A stretch of DNA of 64,000 bases from Klebsormidium nitens (lineage: Eukaryota > Streptophyta > Klebsormidiophyceae > Klebsormidiales > Klebsormidiaceae), in assembly GCA_000708835.1 (NCBI GenBank), contig DF237250.1:1-64000 (forward strand). Reading direction: 5' to 3'. Below the pieces are notes generated by a model. The model saw only the letters and a list, made by a program, of their open reading frames with translations. It was not told where the DNA came from and did not search any database. Positions 46,116 through 60,000 of the stretch are shown in pieces (within the stretch, counting starts at the first letter, position 1; every line of letters starts with the position of its first letter). Position numbers and translations under genes: made by a program.

Positions 46116-47393
46116 TGTCCATTTTGACAACTTCTGTGGTTGCCTCCCCTCCATTGTTGCAAAGGCGATTCTTAATGCACTTGTAACATTTCCGTCAAGA
46201 CATCCTACCAGAAGTTCGAAGCGAGATACGGCATGACTTTTCGCTCCATTCGTGCGCCATTGCCGCAAAGGTTGACGATGCCCCTTGGGGTATGGATCGC
46301 AGTCTTCCTCGACTTGCCGCGCGCCTGCAATCGAGTCAACTTCAAGCTAGGCCAAATAAGAGACATGATTGAGTCGAGCCTCGAGCCTGCACCGTCGCCG
46401 CATATTTGTTTGCATCAGTGAGCGGTCATTGAACAACCATCAGGTTTAAGCACCTGAACAAACGAGAAATACATGCATGGTTGCTGCTTGCCCGTACCAT
46501 CTCTATACATCCGCGTACTTATATACCGAGTTTGCCCGCGGGCCTTCCCGGATTGAGTCTATGGTCGGGATTCGCATACATGCGGCCGCCTCAGGGCCTG
46601 CATGGCCGGGCCCTTAAGATATGCGGACTCGAAGCCGCATGCAAAGGATTGCATGCATGACATGACACTCAGTAGCTAGCTCTCGTCTGAACCTAGTAAG
46701 CGCGCGCTAGTGACGTACCGTCAAACATTGATGGGTCTCCCGCTCACTGCAAGACTACATGGCGGCGCGGCCGTTTTACCGGAAATATATATTATGGCGA
46801 AGGGGCATGCATGAAATTCCACTTGCAAGGCGCCGGCTCTCCATACATCCTTGGTTTTTTAGTATATCGCACTCCAGTCGGATGGACCTTTCTCGATCTG
46901 ACGAGTACACAGAATGATTCAACCATCTGCCCTCCTTTATTGACCAGGTTCAATCATTTTAATTACTTCCATTACCGTCTTAAATCTACGGAACAATGTA
47001 CTTCCATATATATTTGCAGCCAGATTCTCAGGATATCGCATGTGGCCATCTCTGTTTACTGTATCGCCTACATCCGCCAGTCCCAATTTTCTATCTGTTA
47101 TAATAATGCTGAGCTGAACAGCGGACAGCAATCAATTTGACCCTCCCAAGCTATAATCCAAATGTATGCCAAATCCAAACACAACTATATATACAATTTA
47201 GTCTGCTTCACAATCTGTTGACCATACGTATCTCCTCTAATCTGTCGTCACAAATTGCTCATATGAGAGCGGAAGTACTACGTATGCTGCCTATAAGGAA
47301 GTGCCCGGTTGACCAATTATGTTGAAACATAAAATAGTACATTGCATACAGCAAGGCTTCTTCATGCACAGCCCCCCGCAAATTGCCGCGTTC
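46116..47393. other. Intergenic region between convergent genes
   Basis: This is 3' flank of both neighbours. The part from 46900 to 47340 is AT-rich. An ORF at 46811-47140 has no recognisable content. GGAAATATATATTATGGCG near 46780 is TATA-like without a following gene. Confidence 0.45.
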
Positions 47394-50300
47394 TCAGTGC
47401 TTGAGAAGGTTGAGCAGGTACAGGCTCCCGGCGCACATGAGCACGGAGCCGGCGGTCAGGAACAGGTCCGTCGAGTTTTGGGGGTGCACCTTTTTGGACT
47501 TCTCGAACATCCCCACGAGCAGGATCATCACGATGACGTGGCCCAGCTTGGTCTTGAGGTCGTCCAGGCCGTTGATCGCGAGCCACGTGGGACGTTCCTG
47601 ATATTTTCAAGCATGGTTACTCAGGGTTACGAACCGACGCAGCTGAAGGCGGATCTTGACAACTGAGAGGTTCTCGTAAGCGGAACGTAATTTTGGAGGA
47701 GGAAAAGCGGGTCAGGGCATTTGGAGCAGAGACGTTCGAGAGAGCGGCGAGCAAATGCAGAGCGGGTGCGGGAAGATCCAGTTTGAGACTTGCTTTTGCT
47801 GTCAGTATATAGAGAAAAGGGAAGTGCCAGCAAAGTACGCCTCAAAAGCAAATTTGCAGCGCCCCCAGTGCTGCCTGAACGGCCAGAATGTCCTCGAAGA
47901 CGACCGTAAGTTTCTGAACTGTCGTAATTTGACGAGCCTGGCACCTGTACATGTTCAGGCCTAGACACTGAATCAAATGCACCATATCCGACCTCAAAAA
48001 GGATCAAAGGAGACGGCACACATACCTCGAGTCGGAAGAGGCCGAAAAAGCTTGAGTTGTGGTGTTCGACTTCGCCCGGCCCTTCCAACTTCATCACAAA
48101 GAGCTCATACAACCTGGCATGCAAGAGGTTTTAGGGTTTTAGGGTTCTAGGGTTTTAGCGTTTGAGTGTACAGTTCAGAAGGCCAACTTCTCGAAGGGCA
48201 AGATCATCGAGCGCTACCGCTCTGAGGCAACTCCCTGTTGCTTTCCAGAGCTGCTTCTCACTATCGGGGAGCTGTCTCGAGCATGGCTTTGCTTCCGGAT
48301 TACGCAACTTTCGGCGGGGTGGCACTGAGACGGAAGTCGCCCCAGGTGTTGCTGTTTCGCTTGTTCTGCCTGATTACTTCGGGCTGCGGCGCGTATGGAA
48401 TGTGGACGCCGGAAAGCTGGGTTAAGATTCGAGGAGGTCTATCGTTCTCAAGATGGTCGAATGTCCACCTTCTCAAAAGCAGATTAGGAAGGGAAGAAGG
48501 TCAAGTTCGACAACGAAACAGGAATAACTTCCTAACAGAGAGTCGTAAGAGACCGAGTCAACGCTGGCGTTCTTTATGCTGACGGCTCACATCGGACAGA
48601 TTTTCGACGGGAATATTTCCCTGGGCAAAGTATTTCTCGCAGACGGACGCTTTTCATCATAGAGCTGGTTGACACTGGGATTTTGCCTGGACAAATGTTG
48701 CTCTACCGGCAGACTTCCAAGTCGTTTAGGCAAAGGTTTAGAGGACCTTTGTGACAACTCAATGTGACTGCCCAGGCAGAGTTTGGTTCGTTAGGCTGTC
48801 TTCAAAGAAACTCACCCCATCCCAAAGATGAGCATGACGGTGCCAACAAGGTACGTATCTTCACAAGACCAAAAGCAGGGCGTCAATCGTTGTACATTGA
48901 TACATCTCAAGCGTTGCTGACGTCTCTGACTTCCCAAGTCCGCGTAATAGCCTGGCAGAAGCTTGCATCAAAGCATCGAAGTCTTTCCATAAAAACACGA
49001 GGTGAATGAATGACTCGATTGAACGCCCCATTGCCTGGTCCCAAGCAATCAGAACAAGGACACGCCCAAAATGACAAGGATTCCTGAGACTCAACTGGAA
49101 GCAAGATCTAGGTTACAACGACTTGTATACCCGAGCATGCTTCTAGCTCAACTGTGGTGGCAGATTGTATGCAGGCTGCGCTGCTGTCATGGATCCTCAT
49201 TTGAGAACTGCGAACGAACTTGACTTCAAGTAACCCCTACGAAGACCTCAACTTTGCATTACAGCGACCCCGGAGTGTGCATCAAACAGCCCCAGGCCTG
49301 TGAAGATGACATGGAGGTTCTTGTCTAGTCAGCTCACCAAGCGCTTCAATCAGCTTCATGACCACCTGGCCCTTGTCGTGAGCAATCATTATAAGGGCGA
49401 TGTAACCTTGCAAAGCCCTGAACACATAGTAGCTCCCCTGCATCCAAAGAAACCGGATGTCTTCAGACAGCAGCTTCAGATCCTGGCTAGATTATGAAAC
49501 AGAATATAGCCAGGGGCTGTTCCTCCTGAAGGTTTGCGTGCATTTTCAACAGGCCCTTTCTTTGAAAGCGGAAGGACACAGAGGGAGCGCACACCGACCA
49601 AACCGAACGGATCTCAGGACTGGACAAGTGCCCTTTCAGGAAATTGGAGACGCCACCCTCTATTCAGTTCCCTCAAGTAAGTTCAGGGTTAACTTACAAC
49701 GTTCTAGTGACTCCATCCCTGAAACAAATGTTGGCAATGTTATAAGGGAGCGCTGCACAATTGGATTTAAAAGAAGAGAAGAGGACTTTCTGTACGGGCC
49801 AACTTTCACTTAAGGACTTACATCAAATGTCAAAATGAGCCAATGCTTTCTAGGTCATAGAAGACTTACTTTGAGGAAGCAGAGGAAGGAACCGAGGAGC
49901 GATCCGGCAACGCCAGCAAGTGTGAAGAATCGGCAGTTGAAGATCATCTGCAAGTGTCATAAAAGGGCAGAAAGCTATCACATTGTGTGGGACAGAAGCA
50001 TGAGATTATTGGAAAGGCCCATTGACATGTTGACATGTAACGATTCAACCAGAACAAGTGGGGTAAATTTGATTGAGGTAAGTGGAGGTGGGAGCCAAAG
50101 AGAAAACAATTCCCGTATGTTCACTCACAGATCTCTGTACAGTTAGGCCAGGCAGGCAATGCAGGGAATTACACACGCTGTCAGTTTCAACAACGTTTTG
50201 GTAACTTCATCAAGCAGCTCTCAAGTCCTGATTAAGAGCAGGGGTCTAGGACAGTGGGAGCTGCTCTCTTCTTATTTAAAAGAATGCTCAGTAGTGGTCT

Positions 50301-50856
50301 CAATCTTTGACATTGTGCACTTTCCTAAGGCGACAGGCTAACCTTCCCCTTGCAATCTTGAATCATCCTTTACAATTGAAGAAGATGACTGCACGTCAAC
50401 ATGGTTAGCAACAACTGAGGCAATGCAACGCACCTGCTCAATCCACCGCTCTGTGGCCTTCTTCGCACGCACTGTGTTCTTTGCCTCCTCCCATTCATCC
50501 TGCGTCAGCTTCGTCTCTTCCTCCAAAACGACCAGGCCGCCAGGCTCCATGTGGACTCCATCCAGCACACTTGCCTGGATTGCACCAGTGCCCCCCCTCC
50601 CAATCCTTGAGCTGGACTTGGATTGCCAGGCTATGTTAGGTTGCTTGCCATAGAATGCTGTCTTGGTCAATGCATTCACAGGATTGGCAGCATTGTAAGA
50701 ACGATGACTGGCTCTCTTGGTGGACTTGAACGTTGAGCGGAGTCCTGCGTTGCTTGGGACTGACGCCTGGGGGCGTCTCCATTCAGAACAGATGAGGCTT
50801 TGGAGAGGTGACTGCAATGCAGCAGCCTTTGGTGCTGCGAGGACGCGAATTGACAT
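47394..50856 (-). CDS. UPF0114 family membrane protein, plastid-type leader
   Basis: Six exons, 5' to 3': 50856-50434, 49947-49870, 49437-49338, 48858-48816, 48113-48026, 47597-47394. Total 936 nt with all phases matching, 311 residues. The first exon is a Ser/Ala/Arg-rich transit-like leader followed by an acidic-basic helix (DEWEEAKNTVRAKKATERW). The conserved part follows plant UPF0114 proteins: IFNCRFFTLAGVAGSLLG, VGTVMLIFGMGLYELFVMKL, SSFFGLFRL, ERPTWLAINGLDDLKTKLGH, VIVMILLVGMFEKSKKV and a last hydrophobic segment ending NLLKH. About four membrane segments are visible. The molecular function of the family is not known; an ion-channel or envelope role is speculative. Confidence 0.85.
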
Positions 50857-51757
50857 CTTAGAAGGTTTCTGGACACTACACCAGCTGATCAGCAGAGCAC
50901 TCTTTCAAGTTTCAGTTCAATGCTGTGCTCCGGATTTCAGGTGAGATCACCCCTTGCGCAATTTCGACAGCCGGACAGGTAGTGCCAGGCAGATCTGCGA
51001 ATATGCAGCTGCAGGATGGAAGGAAGCCCCGCTTTGGAAGGGAGCCCTGTGCCGCCAAAATCGAGCTACCTATGTGGAACAGCCAAGCTGAGCCCAGCTC
51101 CAGCTTCTGCTTGCACTGCAGCAGATCTCCGCAAAGTTGTGAGGTGAAGGCTGACGTCATTGCGTGCCATGTGGAGCACATGGCTTTGGGGGCCGTTCGA
51201 TGAAGCGTTCGGAACCTCATCTAGGGCCCCTAGTAGGGGAGTGCGAGCGTTCGGACCTCGCCGGCAAGGCGCATTCACACCACAACTTGGAGAAGTTAGA
51301 ACCAGCTTTAGCCATGCAGGGCAGCTGAGTCCTGACTGGGCGGATATCTGCTGCAACGTTCTTCGGCTTCAAGTTCAATTGGGCGCCTGCCAGTCACTTT
51401 TCCATTTTGCTTGGACGCTGCTTACCTACAGGTACTTCCCCCAGCAAGTACTCTCTTCAGCTTTCAGGTTTTCAACAGTAGAGCGCGACGTTGGGCTTTG
51501 GAAACGCAGCATCTGGCAATGAGGACAGTTGACTTCAGTTTCATGCATTCTAGTCGGTTGTGCAGAAAGAAGGTGTAGCGCATGCCTTCGTAGATTGCCA
51601 AAGCCCTGCCAAAGATTCAAATTGCACAACCAGCATTACCACCTGTTTTTGACTGAGAAAAGCAATTGTTTTCTGCCAGCTTTTCCGCTCACTTGACAAG
51701 AGTCCGCCGCTGAACCTTGCAGACTAGCCTTTGCATAAACAAGCCACATCATTGAAA
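50857..51757. other. Divergent intergenic region
   Basis: This is the shared 5' region of the UPF0114 (-) and TIM21 (+) genes. An ORF at 50925-51203 (+) has Cys-rich but unrecognised content and is probably chance. Confidence 0.5.
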
Positions 51758-54700
51758 ATGTCACCAGGGCGACAATTGGCACGCTTGGCGGTTGCACATG
51801 TAAGTTCAAAAGGGCTACGTCCCCTCTTTCTTCGGTGCGCCTAATTCGTGCACGTTACTTTTGAGTGTAAAGTTTCTGGTACAACCGACCTTGTTGAAAG
51901 ATTCGCTGCTGCAGTTGGTGGTGGCAATCGATATCTACTACTTATTCGCTCCCCTTATTGTACGCTTGATTGAATTTGACCGCAGGAAGTGGTGGTCGAA
52001 TCACTTTTTTGCTTGTGCACTTTGCACTCATCATGTCCTTCAAGCACAGGTTACAACTTAGTAAGCTCCATGGTCCTTCCTGCAGGTCCGGAAGATCCAT
52101 GCAGCAGCAGCAAAAGCAGGGCCGGCGCCTTCTGCGGCGAATTGGTTAGCCGGTAGGCCATTTCAAGCCATTTTGTTTGTGAATATGCTGGAGATTTCAG
52201 CAAGACAAGGTGCCCTTATTGCATCCCGTGTCCAAAGTTCCTTGTCAACACATCAACCTGTCTGTTCAGTGGGGCAATGTGTTGGCACCACCGCTTCGTC
52301 AATTGGTCATGCAACTTTGAGCGGCAGCTCCCCCGGGTCCATTCCGGGTGACCTTGTGGTGCGCAAACGTCAGTGATCCCAAACTTGGTTGCGAGGAAGT
52401 CAAGCTGCGGAGACATGCCAATCAAGAAAGACAGCGGGGCTGTGACATACCAAATGCAACAAGGCACAGAACTGAAACAGTACCTGTAGGTTAGTATTTG
52501 TTAGTTTAAATAGGTAGTAGTCATCTCCAGGACGACCCAAGTACATAGTTAGATATGCTGACCAATGTCTTCAGGGAGTGTCTTGCCTACCAGATATCTG
52601 CACCAACCAGATTCTATCCTTTTTCAGGTGGGGCAGCACTTAGTGCCGCAGAATGCCAAGTGGCAGCGTCTCAATGGCCTGCCCAGGGGATCTTCCTGCC
52701 ACAGTTCTTGCGAAGCACCGTCGCAATGGGCTCTTCCAGGATGGACGTTGTCCCCATTCACTGGACCCTTGTACAGAGGAGCTTCACTTCGAGCGCAGCA
52801 CGAATGGCGACTGCAGAGTCCAATAAAGCATCGGAGGTGGGTAGATATACCTCTTAACATATCCAAGATACGATATCAGTGTCGGCTTACATTCAAATGT
52901 GAGGCGCAGTGGTTGGTCGACCTACAGCGAGGCTGGAAAGCTTGCGCAGAGAGAGTCTGATGCCGAAGTCGAAGATTCTCACTGTGCTTCCACAAAACTA
53001 GTTCATACTCCAAGAAGTTCGCCCAAGTCAGGAGAGAAGGCCCAAGCTTTTGCGTTTTGTCTGCATCGTGGAGAAGATGTTCTCCTCAGAGGGACTTCTG
53101 GAATAGCAAGCCTTGCTGCAATGCCTGCTGCCAATCTATCGACCTTCCAGGCTTCTCATGGTGCTGGACGGCGAAGCTTCATGTTGCTTTTCCGTGATCC
53201 CTGAAAGGGGTCGGTCTCAAAAATGGCATCAGTAGCTGGGTGTAGCGAAACCCCTCCGGGCTTGACTGTTCAAATCCTTTTTTAAGATCAGGGCGCTTTC
53301 TACCGCAGGAAGCGGCGCGACGAGACAGCGAGTTGCAGCAGGCGGAGGATCCGTTCGACACCATCACCGACCGGATTCCGGAGAAGCCCGTCTCGGTGGC
53401 GGAGGGGGCGTCGTACACAGTAGTCATTGTCGCGTTCTTGGGGCTCGCGGCGGCCGCCATGTTCTATGTCGCTAAGGAGCTGCTGATCGAGCCGAAAGAG
53501 TGAGCGTTCTTCTGAGATTCGTGGTATTCTTGTGCTACAATGTTCGTTCGGGACCGCAAAACAACATGGGGTCAGAGCGTTCCTGGGGCTTGCGGCAGCC
53601 GTCATGTTCTACGTTGCAAAGGAGCTGCTGATTTAACCAAAAGAGTGAGCGGTCTTCTAAGAATTCTGCCCTTTGCGTGCAACAATCTCCGTTTGGGGAG
53701 CGCCAAAATAGTTGAGCTGCGTTTCTGATCTGTTAGACATCCGCAGAGATAGAAGTGGAGGAAAGAATGAATGGACGTGCTTATAGCTAAGTTTCATCTT
53801 CTGCAGACAATGCCTTAGCGTAGCTTAATTCTGTCAAGGGGGTAGTCATCATTACCTGAGCACTTGCAGCGGTATGAGTGGTCGACATGGGTAAAAATTC
53901 CGAATTCTCCCTCCCAGACGCTGTCAAACTCCGCCTCCAGGATGGAATTGGGGAGTTCGCGGGTTTGAATCGACACCATCACAGCGAATGTCGTCCGGGA
54001 ATCGCTAGAAAAGAATTGCATTTTTTCCTCGGTGTTCGTTGGGATTTCTTGAAGCACGCTTTCGGGGAAATAAATTCGTACAATTCGCTTCTCTCTCCAC
54101 TTTGAAAGGTGGCACTGGCTTTGTTATCATGGGGCGTCCCTGACGCACCCCACCGTTCGCGCAGGTACAAGGTGTTCAACAAGGCCCTAGACCGAGTTAA
54201 AAACGACAGTCAAGTAAGAACCGTTCTCGATCTTCTTCCTGCTTGTTGTGTTCGTTACCAATTCAGTTTGTCCTCATTGTGGTCGTTCGACGTCAAGTCG
54301 AGCCCGCAGTGAGGTCCTGCCTGTACCCTCCGCTTCCCTCCGTCCAGTCACGGCGATCAGAGGAACGGCTATCTTACGGACAGAGGTGCTGGCCAATGCT
54401 CTGGCTTCCTGCGATGACGTTGCTTCGTCTGGATCAGCTGTGTACGATTCACTCCTTGTCCTTTTCAACGGGGTTGCCACGTCGGTGTACACCGACGGGC
54501 ATGCAATCTCCCGAGGAGGATCTTGCCCGGAATCTTCTACAGACGATTTATTATAATAAGTTTACTGCATTGGACTTTGTGTTCCCGGAAGCAATCCAAC
54601 AACATCTGACCGATTTGTTTCACTTCCAGGTCGCGGTGCGAATAGGACGGCCGATCACGGGGTACGGTTCGGAGAGCCGAAACCGTGCTGCGCGGCAACG

Positions 54701-55496
54701 GATCCGGCACAATATCACGAAGGATGAGGACGGAACGGAACGCGTGCAGGTGAGGTAGTACATTTTTGTCTCTTCCCTCTTCCACGCCTTCACCCTTCAC
54801 TGCGTCCATTTTTTCTACCGCAATCACAGCTCTCATGAGCGGAGTCGCTTACTTCCTGTTTCTTCAGCGCGATGCTCTACTTTTCTTTACCGTTACGAAT
54901 TAAGTAGGAGCCAAGGCGTATGTCTGTGAGTTGAAGGTAGATCGCGAGCCGTTATCGTTCTTCATGTGCAGCATACTTGCAATTGGAGAATGTGCAGCTT
55001 CGATCAATGTCATTCAGGTCTCTCAACAAAGCCGCTAAATAAGGCTTGCCAGCCGAGAGGGATGCAGTTTGTCTAGCAAGGTCTTGCAAGTCGGACCCGA
55101 GCATGGGTCCTGCTTTGCCGGCCCTTGCGCTGGCGTCTCCATGTTTCAGAGGCATGACTTTGATTGTTACACATGGTTAAGCCTCTCGTTGGGACCGCCC
55201 CGCACCAGGCTTCCCGCCTTCATCAATCAGCGCCTGTTGTCAAAAACCCGGCTCTTAAGCAGCACTTAAAAGAGACATAGTCGGCCGACTGACATCCCTG
55301 CCTCGTTCCCTTCTCGCAGGTGCAATTTTTCCTTCGGGGGCCGAACGGGACGGGCATGGTGACCTCGGAAATGTTCAAAGATCAAGAGACGCGGGACTGG
55401 CAGTTCACGTATCTCATAGTCGACATCACTTCGCCAGTTCCGTCTCGCTTGATGCTCGAGTCCTACCTCGGTGGGCCTGCTGGTGCCGGCGGCTGA
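51758..55496 (+). CDS. TIM21: TIM21, subunit of the mitochondrial TIM23 import complex
   Basis: The C-terminal exons are secure: 53309-53499, 54165-54213, 54630-54749 and 55320-55496, all in phase. They encode a membrane segment (VVIVAFLGLAAAAMFYVAKE) followed by the TIM21 intermembrane-space domain: YKVFNKALDRVKND, ITGYGSESRNRAARQRI, VQFFLRGPNGTGMV and LMLESYLGG. TIM21 is anchored in the inner membrane and links TIM23 to the TOM complex and to respiratory chain supercomplexes. The N-terminal presequence is less certain: a first exon 51758-51799 (MSPGRQLARLAVAH), 52086-52153, then an exon ending at 52836 that contains RSFTSSAARMATAESNKASE. Phase allows its acceptor at about 52717 or 52740 but not at 52629. 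A decayed copy of the membrane-segment exon follows at 53577. Confidence 0.87.
53432..53700 (+). repeat. Duplicated and decayed 3' half of the TIM21 membrane-segment exon
   Basis: GCGTTCTTGGGGCTCGCGGC at 53432 recurs as GCGTTCCTGGGGCTTGCGGC at 53577, an offset of 145. It continues through the splice donor into intron sequence (AAGAGTGAGCG, TCTTCT). The second copy reads ATTTAACC where the first has ATCGAGCC, giving an in-frame TAA. Confidence 0.9.
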
Positions 55497-57056
55497 TTGG
55501 CTCACTGAATCTGGTGCATCGCTTTGGGGCCTCGATACTTCGAGATGTTGCAAATACACAGATTTCCCTGACACGAGATCAATCCTGTGGGCATGGCTTA
55601 CATTGGGCGTTGCATTTCGAAGCTCCAGAAATGCTCATTCTGATCAGTGAGTCCGAGTATTTTTGAGAAGGACCAAATGCAATGCAAGTTCAGCGAAAGT
55701 GGGCCTGCAAGAACGTCCATTTCCTGGAGTCGACATGCGTGTCCTACGCCCACTTTAAAACCGGGCGTCCAAAGGCTATGTTCCGGGTCGAGTCATGCAT
55801 GCTGATGTCAACTAATTGTTACTTTCAACGGTTAGGGCCGCATGCCACCACATTTTACTGCACGTCGATCCGTCCCCGCTCTACAACCCAAGCGTGCTGC
55901 AAGTAGCAACCACCGGCCTGCAAAGTGGTTTGGCCGAGTGAATTCAAGAATTCTAGCTGCCACCACAATTCCGGATCATTCGGAAACGGATAATTTTCCC
56001 GTAGCATCCGCATGCACCAAGTGCCAGTTTCTCAACAAGAATAACTTCTTGTTCTGCCAGTGACATGCTAGCTAATTCGAGTTAAGCATGAATGTGATAT
56101 TGCATGGGTGACACCTACCTTAGCCTCTATGGCCCCTGGCCCGGTGCCCGTCCGATCATAGGCGGGACTCCAGACTTGCTGGGTCATTGTATGTCAGCCT
56201 CTGCCTACGGCTCCCAATTATTTGAGTAGATTGCTACCGCTAGCGGTTACGGCTCTTGCAGATCGCCGTCGGAGCTTGCCAACCGCAGTGTGTGATGTAT
56301 GATCTAAACCACATGCCTAGCTTGCGAGCCATGCAACGACGGCGACGCTCCACGTGTCAGATCTCGAGTCCGCCGGCCAGTGTTCATTCTATTCTTCTCA
56401 GCACGCACCTACAGAGATGCAATTGTCAGTAGAGCATCGACCTTTGTAAGAAATGGTCGCATATGCACATCTCCAGCCTCTTGACATGGATCGATCGCTC
56501 ATGATGACGACATCAAAGTCCTCGTGAAAGATCTGCCTGCTCACTTGAATAAACCTCAGCGGCCGTATAGGCTGTATTTCAACTAGACGAGGTTTTCAAG
56601 GTCACGTCTTTGGCTTAGTAACAAACGGCCATGAACACTTAATCTGAAGAGCAACGTATTGTAGTAGTCATACTATGTCTATGAACCAATAATTCCCTGC
56701 TTTCCCACCTCGAAACTTCCGTCTACACAAAGTGGGACCGACAGAGTCGCATCCAGCGCAGCTGGACCAGTTGGTGCGTTCGTGCGTCTGTTAAGTCCTT
56801 CCTGCTCGGGAATACGAGGCCCTTGAATCATCCCTTACGAGCTTAAACGGACTAGCCCATCAGCAGCCATGCCTTACCTTCTTGTGCATACAAGGCTCTT
56901 AGCTGATGCTAGGGTAATCCTCTCCTGCGCTCTTTTATCAAACACGTCCTGTCGGCCATTTGTTATCCAAAGGAGAGTTCCCTACAGACATCTCGTAAGC
57001 TAGCCGCCTGCGCTTCCCCTTCCCTGATCATAAAGAAGCGGAGCAAGCCTGCAGCC
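55497..57056. other. Intergenic region
   Basis: 3' flank of TIM21 and 5' flank of the sulfotransferase gene. No exon recognised. Confidence 0.5.
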
Positions 57057-60000
57057 ATGGCGCTGACGTTGCCCGTGAGACGGTGTCTCCTGTTACTGAC
57101 GTGGGTCGCCTTAGCGGGCTCCCTGTGGAACCATAGGAGATGTGCTCGAGAGAGCATGGCCCCAAGTAAGCCAACTTTCTCACATTTGCTGCTTTTGTAA
57201 GCTTCACGTGTGCCATGAACCCGTTGTGAATCCCATATGGCTACGATACAGTGAACAATCTGGTCTATCCTTCAGTTTTCTGTGGTTTCTCATCCTCCGG
57301 CAGTGAAACTCCGTCAGAATGGCAGGGTAGCAGAGACAGCATCTGTATCTGAGCGGGTGTCCTTTCTCGCACTTTACCCAGGCCGCTGCAAATCAGCGCG
57401 CCTTTGCCTCCTCTAACTCTTTTCTCCAACATCCATCGGTGCATGGGGTTGCTACGATTGATCAACAAACAGACTTCAAAACATGGTGGGCCGAGCCAAA
57501 TGTCAAACATACTTCACTTCAAACAGTAAAGTGCAATAGATCTTCTTTCCTGTAAGTCGCGTCTACGGAAGATTCTTCTACTGCCGAGCAACAAAAGAAT
57601 CAGACGCATCCGCATGATCCAAACCATCCGCACTACTTTCGGCACTTACCCCCCTTTAAAGGTAAGTCAAATCTGATTCTCGTTGCATCGTTGAGTGTTC
57701 TGATACGGAGTTGCTTCTTGCACTGCAGGCCAGGAACCGGTCCCTTGGAGCGTTCCTTCGGGGGGCATCCGGCCGCTCGGGGAAGAGCCCCCTACGGCGG
57801 TGTGGAGGGGGGGCGAATACCAGCTGGAGACAGCCAGTGCTGAGAGCGGGGGGGAAGCGGTGGATGAGAAGCAGCAAAGACGTATGGGCAGCATTCAAAT
57901 AGAGAGCAAAGCAAACGCCGAGAGCGTCCAAGAGGAAAACACAGAGGCAATTGACAGTCACAAAGAAGAGGATCGTGATACGGACAAACAGTTTGAAATA
58001 CGGGAGAAGGTCGCGTCACAGGAAACTGATAACGGAGAAGAAAGGACAGAGGAACAGGATACACAAGCTGACAGGAGCACTCACGAAGAAGGCAAACAAA
58101 CGGACGAGCTCTCCGAAGATCAGGGACTCACCCAACGGAACGCCTCCACGTGTCCTCCCGCACCCGCCGGCGGCCCTCCGCGCTTCTACCCCGCGCCGCG
58201 CGGCCGCACGCGCGCGCCCACGTGCGCGTGCACGCCGGTCGCGCCGTTTATTCTGCTGTCGATGCAGCGGTCCGGCAGCGGCTGGTTCGAGACGCTTCTG
58301 AACAGCCACCCGCACGTGCGCAGCCACGGGGAGGTTTTCAGTAAGAAAACGTGGCGTGGCGCGCGCGAGCGCGCGCGCCTGGATGACGTGTACAACCTGG
58401 GGCGCGTGGCGCAGGAGACGGAGTGCCTCCGGGCGGTCGGGTTCAAGTGGATGCTCAACCAGGTGAGGGGGAGCGCCCTAAAACTCACGGGGCCGATTGA
58501 TCCTTGGATCACCTGCAAAATTCGAATCACATGTGTTCGTTTCTGCACCGGCTTTGGGGCATTTCATGAAGCAGCTTTCAATATATGACCACGTATCCTG
58601 TGGGCAAGGACCAAACGCGTTTTACGAGCCCGGGCGACCGTTTCACTGAGGTATTGAACGCGAGTCATTTCGAGTGCTTGGATCCCCAAGGTGGGCAGTC
58701 CATTGGAATCCTTGCTCCGAAAGCTGCCTCTCGACAAGAACGATGGCAAGCAGAGAAGCAGGGTCCGTACGAAGAAAGAGAGTTTTGTATTCACGGTTCT
58801 GATCACTTAAGAAGAGCAACGCAACCTACGAATCCGGGCGGGGAAAAATAGCACCCCCGAACCCGTTGAAAGAACGAAGAAAGCCTTAACACGACCTTTA
58901 CCCCTGCACTTCACCCAAATTCTAACAGAAAACGACACCTTCATACCCCTTTCACGTTGTGAATTGTGCCTTTCATGTCAGCCCAATGAGTTTCACTGAA
59001 TTCGACGTGGCAGGGCGTAATGGATCACTGGCAGGACTGGCTTGAGTACGTGCGCGCGCACGGCGTGTCCGTCGTGGTGCTGTTCCGGCGGAACACGCTC
59101 CGCCGGATGGTGTCGGTCGCGGCCAACGGGTACGACAAGCAGGCCAAGCTGGTGGACGGAGAACAGCACAAGAGCCACGTGCACTCCGCCGAGGAGGTAC
59201 GCACCGGAACCGTAGTACAACCGGAAAGCCGAAATTTCGCCGTAGACTGCAAGATGTTCCTGTTTGTTTTGCATAAACAGAGGGCTTTTGGCGCATAGAC
59301 ATGGTCGGTTACGGGCTGGTTAGAAAAACCAGATTCACGTACGAACATTCACCCTGTTCAGCAGCCGAACGTCGACCATGATAAGGGCTCCTGCGTAAGG
59401 AGCCCTTATGGTAGACATGGAATTGGTACTGAATTACATACTTTTGATCTGAGAACTGATGTCGACCTTCTGGATTCTGACCGAGAATGAGACGATTGAG
59501 AATGACCAGCTTAAGCGACAGAGACCGCGAAGTTACAGTCTTGATAACCCACCTGCTTTAAGTACTTCATGTGTTCAGTTCGGCCCAGCATAATGAAGAG
59601 AGCAAGCAAAAGCAGGATCTCGACGCACAGTGCGATGCAAGGATTGGATGTGCGTCTTTGAAGAAATGCTTATGCTTATCCGTTTCCGTTCCGCGTGGCG
59701 CATACGGGAATAGAGCCGGCGGAACTTTGGTTCCCAGGACGGCGCCTAGGGTCTCTCTGATGGGATGCTTCAAAGTCACAGTGCCTGTTCGGTTCCGTTC
59801 CGCTCTGTGCACGCTGGCGGAATACAAGCCAGCGGCTGGACCCAAACCGTGTGTACTCGTTTCAGGGCAATCGCTTCCCACTCAAAGGTATCCGTCTCGT
59901 TATGCTTTGCGCAGGAGAGACGTACGGGTAAATGATAGCCCGGTTGAAGATCGTTGTGAGGCCACTTCGATTTTAAACCTACTCAGATTTTCAGGCTATT

